Source: Amblyomma americanum
Taxonomy: Eukaryota > Arthropoda > Arachnida > Ixodida > Ixodidae
Direction of reading: 5' to 3'
Length of the DNA: 64,000 nt
Assembly: GCF_052857255.1 (NCBI RefSeq)
Contig: NC_135500.1
Location: 160,201,189 to 160,265,188 of the forward strand
Under the pieces are notes generated by a model. The model was not told where the DNA came from. It saw only the letters and a list, made by a program, of their open reading frames with translations, and did not search any database. Below, piece by piece: positions 58,101 through 64,000 of this stretch (positions are counted from its first letter, which is position 1; each line of letters opens with the position of its first letter). The position numbers and the translations under genes were made by a program.

Positions 58101-60542
58101 TGTGGGCGCCGTTAGCCGTACTCGCGATAAGGCAGTCTTGCCAGCGTTGACTTACAGTAACTATAAAAAAACTGCTTGTTCTTGAGGTCACTAAAATTGT
58201 TTTAGCTGCGCGCACATTTTTTACAATATACGGCGCGTTCTTCCACTTCTTATTTTCCACTTCTATTGAGTCTAATGTTTGCAAAGTCCTAGACAAGAAT
58301 AGGTTAAATCGTGAGCGGACCACAGCACTCTAAAATGGCTATGGTGTTGGGAACCAGAATCCTCAATAGACTGCCAACACGAAGGCCAGGAAAAAGAACT
58401 AAGATTCAATCTCACCAATGGAGGTCATCGGCGTACTGCCATGAAACATTCTCCAAAGTTCGTCGCTCAGAAACCTTGCACCTCTACACTGCTCCTTATC
58501 TGATGCTCCTGACATTTTTTTATTACTCCCTGCAACTGCCAGTGCCGGGCTAGAAGGGTCAACATGGCCAAGCGACTGAGAGAGAGAAAGAAAAGAAAAG
58601 GTCAGAGGCAAAGCCAGCTTGATGAATTCTTGTTTTATCGGCACCCATTTTGTCCCATCACGAAAGCGCGCACACCAAAAGAAAGAAAAACAGGACTTAG
58701 AATAGAAGAGAAAAATATAAGGTAATGGGTACCGGTAAAAGGACGACGGATGAAAAAGGTTAACGCTTTTCTGTCATGGACCTGAGACTCCGACCCGCAG
58801 GAGTGGCAGCCGACAGCCACGACTGGCGTAATATGGGCGAAGATATTGGGAATGAGAATCTCTTGGGCATTCGCCAGGGGGCAATAAGGCCCGCCAGGTA
58901 ATGCAACTGCCGTTTTTTTTTTGCGTTCTCTTTTGACGCTCAAGCTGCATCCAGTGAGCCTTGAGATTGGAGAAGAGCAGTCCCACCTGCCATTATAAAG
59001 GAGGGTCAGTTCATTTTGGATTTTGTTTTTACCCTAGAAGATGACGGCTTTCGTTAGCAGCTTTAATAACATCACGCCTTTAAAAAAATTATCTCCAAAA
59101 TAAAAGCCGAAGGGTTTCAAACCGCTAGCTGCATAAAAATTGGTCATTACTGAGCTCATGTTCGTCCTGTCTTCTTCTGCGCTTTGTTACACGTTAAAAA
59201 GCGCTAACCTTGAACCTAAACAACTTTCATCAAAAATTGCACTTCGAGAGGGCTACCGCCCAATGATTGTAAAAGCGTATTGCTGAACTTGTCAGATTCA
59301 TTTTTGCCGGCCGATTTAAAGCATTGTAATGGCTTGATACATGTCGCGTCTTTCTAGACAGGCTTTCGAGCCCAGCTTGCTTGGAAGAAAATTACGCATA
59401 GGTTTAGGCACACAGTGGTGTACCAACAAGCCAGCGGTGCGTTGTAGGCCATTTTTAATGAAGGGTTCCTCTGCTTTCAGTAAGCCATAGTTGTTTGTGC
59501 ATGTTTCCCTTAAATAAAACAGTTCTCACATTCAATAGCTACTTCATTAGCGTTCATGTCACAACTAAAAAAAATTAAAGAGATGCAGAGTAAAGAGTGC
59601 GATTCTTTTTACAGATCATTCGCTTCAAAGAGAAGATAAAGCTCGACGACAGCATGACAAGCGGATGAAAAATCTGCCTCCGTCCTGCCCTTGCGCGTTA
59701 TCGCACTAAAGCGAGACAAACTAAAACTTCCCAAAGAAAATCAACAAACTATGCGGGAAGGAGCGTGGGCCTCAGAATTGAGAGAAGCCGACGAAAACCA
59801 CTAGGATTAAAAAAGTACATATTAAAATTGCACTGATAACTCATGGGCAGAAAATTATTACACTGGCACTAGTAACATAAATTTGCTGCGGTTTAACTAC
59901 TTCTGAACCTGGTTAGAGAGCGAAAGTTGTGGTGGGTGGGCAAGTAGACGAGGCTTGGTTGTGTAAGGTTGAGTGCGTTCCGCACACTGGCTCGGCAGCT
60001 CGCCCACCCTGCCACTCTGGCAGGAGGCAGTTAAATTAATGGTGCGTCCCGAGATGTTGGTCACCCGCAACGCAGTACGACTAGCAGTTGCGTCGTAATT
60101 GTAAAAGGAAATTTGGTATTTGAGGGAAGGAAATGGGCAGTAAGTATCTCACATATCTCTGAATACCTCGAACGCACTTTAAGTAAGCAGTAGTGAGTCT
60201 GGGAATGCATGCAACTTAATATGCATATGTCGTCGGACGGAATCCCTGTCGCTAGCTGGCCTCTAACTTTACTAGAGTATGTAAGCTACATGCAACGTGA
60301 AATGTTATGACACCATCTGGAACGCTGTACGACAAAGGTTTGCGTCAAAATTTTGGTGCGAATCTCGGGAAAACTGGCGCCACATTGAGCTCGACTAGTA
60401 CAGAGTATATATAGGCGAAGGAATCAAATGGGCATGATTGTCTGAAATTGTGGTATTTGGCTTGCTGTACGCGTTTTATGGCCGCTTGACGCGGCCACCT
60501 TATTTTTCTTGCCATCGCTGTGATTTCCTGTACAACCTGCGA

Positions 60543-60544
<2 letters not shown>
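55111..60544. other. long AT-rich stretch, no gene supported
   Basis: Only short frames. One weak coding-like stretch is discussed in the findings (57480-57609, after a TATCAG acceptor-like site). The block 59930-60060 (CACCCTGCCACTCTGGCAGG and neighbours) faintly resembles 36440-36500. Confidence 0.4.
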
Positions 60545-60581
<37 letters not shown>

Positions 60582-60596
60582 CACATTAACACACAC
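60545..60596. repeat. (CA)n microsatellite
   Basis: About 26 CA units with a GC and a TTAA interruption, directly left of the 60598-60738 inverted repeat. Confidence 0.95.
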
Positions 60597-60597
60597 C

Positions 60598-60738
60598 CTG
60601 GCGGCGACATGTTGGATGGCGTCAATTAAACAGCGGACAGAAGCAGAGGAACAGACGGGACACACGCTAACTTGTATCCCGCCTGTTTCTCTGCTTCTGT
60701 TTGCTTTTAAGTCACGCCATCCAACATGTCGCAGCCAA
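60598..60738. repeat. long inverted repeat, ~62-bp arms
   Basis: The left arm 60598-60660 (TGGCGGCGACATGTTGGATG onward) pairs with the right arm 60677-60738 (ending CATCCAACATGTCGCAGCCA), separated by a 16-base loop. There are only a few mismatches and one or two small indels. It would fold into a long hairpin if transcribed. Confidence 0.88.
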
Positions 60739-60776
60739 TATCCCTGCACCAACTACCCCAACTTTCTTGTTTAATC

Positions 60777-60909
60777 TGTAACGACGAAGATGTGTCAATG
60801 TGGTGGCGGCAGTGCTATCGCTGAGCGCGCTGGCTCTAGAACAGCCGCCGACGCCTAGAAGAAACCCGTTCAGTGCCTGGTTCTCCAAGGGCTATTAGAC
60901 CCCTTTTCA
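60777..60909 (+). repeat. 5' LTR (3'-truncated)
   Basis: Starts TGTAACGACGAAGATGTGTC and matches the start of the 3' LTR up to CCCCTTTTCAA, with several substitutions and one 7-bp length difference. It stops where the 3' LTR continues with ATCATCAGTAAACACA. Confidence 0.88.
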
Positions 60910-60910
60910 A

Positions 60911-62495
60911 GTGGTGGAGGTTGCCCCTGATTCCGTCCTGGAGGTGCGCAGCGGCACTGTAACATCAGAAATACCGAATAATGCCCCCCTGGCTCACCAG
61001 CCGCCTCCTGCTCCGCTTGTCTGCTCCGGCACGCCTCGACAACGGGACCCGGCTGTCTTCAGTGGGCTCGGCGACTCTTACATTGAGGACTGGCTGGCTT
61101 TCTACGAGCGGGTCGGCACGCACAACCGCTGGGATGACGCCATGAAACTTAACAATGTCATCTTTTACCTCGCTGATGTCGCAAATCTCTGGTTCCGTAA
61201 CCACGACGCGGATATCGACACATGGTCCACATTCAAGGCAAGCTTCACTGAGGTATTAGGCCGTCCTGGCTTGCGCAAACTCCGCGCCGAACAGCGCTTA
61301 CGAGAGCGGCCTCAGCAGCCCGGCGAGACACTCACTAGCTGTATTGAGGACGTGATAGATCTTTGCAAGCGCGTGAACAGTGATATATTTTTTCAAGCGG
61401 GTTATTTCCTCACATCATAAATGTTATGAAATGAGAGATGAGTAAGGTGCTGAAATAAATGAAAAAAGGTGGGCTGATCGAATGAAATCAAGTAGGAAAC
61501 GATGATATGGACTCTGTGTCCAGGCAGTAGAGGAATCCGGATTGTCCGTTGAGAGACCAACTGCCGCCAGGTGCCCAATTCTCGTCGGCTTCAGCGCCGG
61601 GCAAACCCACAACAGGTGGAGGATATCCGCCTCACAGTTTCTGATCTTGCAGGTGAGTAGTGATATATCCTAGGCTGAGAAGATAAAAAAATTATCATGA
61701 AGGGTTTCGATGAAGATGCGTTCCAAATGCTTCTGGCCAAGCAGCCGGACACCATGGCCTCCGTCATCAGCTTGTGCCAGAGCTACGATGAGCTCCGCAA
61801 GAAACGCGTCCTCACTCCTCGCACCATACAGCATGTCGAGGTCCTGTCCGCTGATGCCGTGACCGCAGGAGAGCAGCAGCTCAGGCACGATAATCAACAG
61901 TTCATCAGGAAGAGATCGCACGTCAACTAGCGCGCATCTCTAGAGTTCGGGACCCCCCCCCATTGCTGCATCCCACCCTGCGGCAGACGATCCGAGCCCA
62001 GGTCGCGGAGGCCCTGCAACCCCTGCCTCAGCAACCTGAGGCGGCCCCTCTTACGTACGCCGCTGTACTGGCCAGACCACCATCCCATCCCTTGGGCCCT
62101 TTGCAAGACGCCAATCAAGCGCCGCTACCTTCGACGCCCCCGCCTGTTTTCTCGTATTGGTCTCGGGTGGCACAACCGTCGCCTCGCTTCGCGCCGGCAG
62201 TCTCTCACTACGGTCGTCCGTGGCGAACGCGCGACAACAGGCCCATTTCCTTTGCCTGCGGCTTCGCCGGCCATGTTGCCCGCCACCGCCGCAGCCTTCT
62301 TCGCCTGCTGACGGCCTGCCGCCATCTTCGTATGGGTCTTACACACAGCCGCCCCGCGTGCAAGCGGACCCACTGCCTCCTGCCTTCTCCACCGACTGCC
62401 AGGCTGCCACCTCTCGCCGCTCTTCTCCGCGGCGCCGTTCCAGCTCTCCTATGCGCCGTCGCGCCAGCCCTTCCGCGGCGCCCTTCCTACAAGTA
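60911..62495 (+). pseudogene. Ty3/gypsy gag, interrupted by a LINE
   Basis: 60911-61388 encodes a capsid-like segment ('RDPAVFSGLGDSYIEDWLAF', 'NLWFRNHDADIDTWSTFKAS', 'EQRLRERPQQPGETLTSCI'). The sequence resumes after the insertion at 61659: 'MKGFDEDAFQMLLAKQPDTM', 'LCQSYDELRKKRVLTPR'. A Pro-rich region follows, then a damaged CCHC zinc knuckle ('FACGFAGHVARH', first and last Cys lost) and an SR-rich tail. Breaks are a TAG shortly after the insertion, a frameshift near the C run at 61952-61960, and further shifts. Confidence 0.85.
61389..61658 (-). mobile_element. truncated LINE 3' end inserted in gag, with TSD
   Basis: A minus-strand fragment whose translation gives 'RNCEADILHLL' and 'WVCPALKPTRIGHLAAVGL' (LINE C-terminal Cys/His motif), then a 3' part ending in an A run. 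It is flanked by perfect 10-bp copies of AGTGATATAT at 61379-61388 and 61659-61668. The tail position and TSD fit target-primed reverse transcription with 5' truncation. Confidence 0.85.
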
Positions 62496-62895
62496 TGCTT
62501 GACACTATTCTTCTGTATCATCGTGATGCATCCGACTGCGCAACTGCTTCTGAAATTGCCTAGGATGCCGAGGAATTCCGTTAGCTCTACCGTTTCCCCA
62601 CGTCTGTAGAACAGATTCGACAAAAAGAGCGCCGAGATTCTGGTGGTCAAACCCTCGCACCCCTCCCCACCGGCTCACTTGTTTGGCTTTGGATCCGTGC
62701 TGGTTCTCCAGGCCTGTCGTCCAAATTCAAAGCCAAATATCACGGACCTTATCGTGTTCTCTCTCAACCTTCCCCTGTGAACTATGTCGTCGAACCATTG
62801 ACACCCTCTCTGACCTTCGCCGTCGTGGCCGTGAAACGGTGCATATCAGTCATATGAAGCCTTACCATAACCCCTTGATCTGCACTACGCCTTGA
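62496..62895 (+). pseudogene. Ty3/gypsy integrase C-terminus
   Basis: Reads 'TILLYHRDASDCATASEIA', 'TSVEQIRQKERRDSGGQT', 'GSLVWLWIRAGSPGLSSKF' and 'YHGPYRVLSQPSPVNYVVEP', then after a frameshift 'RRRGRETVHISHMKPYHNPL', typical of the C-terminal integrase region of tick-type gypsy elements. It has in-frame stops. It joins the gag tail directly at about 62495, marking the internal deletion. Confidence 0.85.
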
Positions 62896-62931
62896 GTCGC
62901 CGGGATGGCTCCTTTCGTCCCCGGGGCCAAT

Positions 62932-63079
62932 TGTAACGACAAAGATGTGTCAACGCGGTAGCGGCAGTGCTATCGTTGAGCGCGCGCTGCTAGCTGGCTC
63001 TAGAACAACGCCGACACCTAGAAGAACCCCTTTCACTGCCTGGTTCTCTCAGGGCTATAAACCCCTTTTCAAATCATCA
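62932..63079 (+). repeat. 3' LTR
   Basis: Begins TGTAACGACAAAGATGTGTC, just after a GGGGCCAAT segment, and contains GGCTATAAACCCC (TATA-like). It matches the 5' LTR until CCCCTTTTCAA and then continues, probably to about AAACACA at 63090. No target duplication could be matched because the 5' side is altered. Confidence 0.8.
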
Positions 63080-63080
63080 G

Positions 63081-64000
63081 TAAACACACCCCGCCGGGTT
63101 TTCTCGTAATGGGGCGGTTAACGCTTCCGCGTTAAAAGGTCCCTAAAGACTTACCACATGCCTAGTAATAGCCATGATCTTACACAGCCTTTGACCGCGG
63201 TAATCAAATGCATCCAGTCTACCTTTTTATTTCAGCGATTCAAACATACTATCCGAGCAGCTCTTGAAGAATCATTCTTCCTTTAATTTACGTGCGCTTG
63301 GTCTTAATTCGCCTCTGTCCTGTGAAATTCCCTTGTGTGGGGTGTCACAAACAGTAAACATCATGCAGCTGCCTTCGCGTGATCGACCAATGATTAACCG
63401 GACTGCTACATTATTCATTATTCTGTTAGTGGGTCTAAGTAAGTCTAATATTCTTTGTTTCACTTCTTGAAAGCACAAGGGTCGTTCACATTATTAAAAA
63501 TAGTAGAGTTCACATGTAAAAATTCATGAAAGTAGTACCAACATATAGAAAGCAGAAAACTGATAGGATTGTAATTCTTACATTACCCACATCCTATTCC
63601 TCCAGGGATCTATTTTAATTTCGGCCACCTGCGGTTTTTGAGACTTGCTTTGACATTGAACAGAAAGCGAGTGTTTCTGCATTTCATCCCAGCTATACAA
63701 TCAGGCCAGGACACGCTCCCGTAGGTTGTACATTGAATAAAGGTTTCGCGCATGCACACAAGAGCGCTACCGGCGACGGGCTATGGCTGCTAACGACATG
63801 TAACGACGGGCTGCTAACGACATGTATGCCTCCATACTCTGCCGTTATTTGTTCTGTTTGCCTTGATCTCCCGAAGCTGGATATTCCAGAATTACCCACA
63901 GCGCGCTCGTTCTGTCACGCCAGATGCATTTATCGGTTCAATCGCAGAGTACTTTTTTGGTTTTCATCTTCTTGCATATACATTCTTGTTCCTCACTTGT
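63081..64000. other. right flank, no gene seen
   Basis: AT-rich, short frames only. A GCTAACGACATGTA duplication occurs near 63788-63826. Confidence 0.45.

Larger units (their letters stand above)
60777..63080 (+). mobile_element. Ty3/gypsy LTR element, internally deleted
   Basis: LTR-like repeats at 60777-60909 and 62932-63079 flank a gag remnant and the last part of integrase. Protease, RT, RNase H and most of integrase are absent. The 5' LTR runs into gag without a primer-binding site, so its 3' end is also deleted. Gag carries a separate LINE insertion. The copy is dead. Confidence 0.88.

Overview
This window looks like nuclear DNA from an arachnid, most likely a metastriate hard tick such as a Rhipicephalus or Dermacentor relative. 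The grounds are a tRNA-derived SINE resembling the tick Ruka type in three good copies, Penelope-like elements, RTE-like LINE fragments, long introns and a neprilysin-type (M13) gene. The species call is inference. There are no bacterial operons, CRISPR arrays or rRNA genes, and I found no functional tRNA gene. Most open reading frames here are short and spurious.

Layout. 0-5 kb: a degenerate Penelope-like retroelement on the minus strand. It has long direct terminal repeats (pseudo-LTRs), each with a hammerhead-ribozyme-like core, and a snap-back inverted repeat at its 5' end. It lies between two copies of a tRNA-like short repeat. 5-16 kb: AT-rich DNA with a 176-bp duplicated repeat, a decayed LINE 3' half joined to a SINE, an unassigned GC-rich block, two adjacent perfect hairpins and a LINE 3' terminus. 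16.8-19.1 kb: about 28 diverged tandem copies of a roughly 80-bp AT-rich satellite unit. 19-25.5 kb: nothing recognisable. 25.5-26.2 kb: a LINE 3' end.

26.3-38.2 kb holds the one convincing host gene. Six exons have phase-compatible splice sites and encode an intact type II membrane protein of about 986 residues in the M13 (neprilysin/ECE) family. The zinc-binding HExxH site and the second-ligand ENxxD site are both replaced, so it is predicted to be a pseudo-peptidase. Its introns carry a candidate DNA transposon, a SINE and small repeats.

38-64 kb is again dominated by mobile DNA. A second Penelope-like element (plus strand, 5'-truncated) sits cleanly inside a minus-strand LINE reverse transcriptase and ends in a long TA tract. 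Further along are more LINE pieces, a 37-bp inverted-repeat element, a Ty3/gypsy RNase H remnant, a CA microsatellite beside a 60-bp-arm hairpin, and a short gypsy derivative. That derivative has lost almost all of pol, and its gag was later hit by a LINE 3' end flanked by a 10-bp target-site duplication.

The genes do not form a pathway. The picture is one host gene in a retroelement-dense region, with several nested insertions that allow relative dating. All family assignments come from reading translated motifs; no database search was run.
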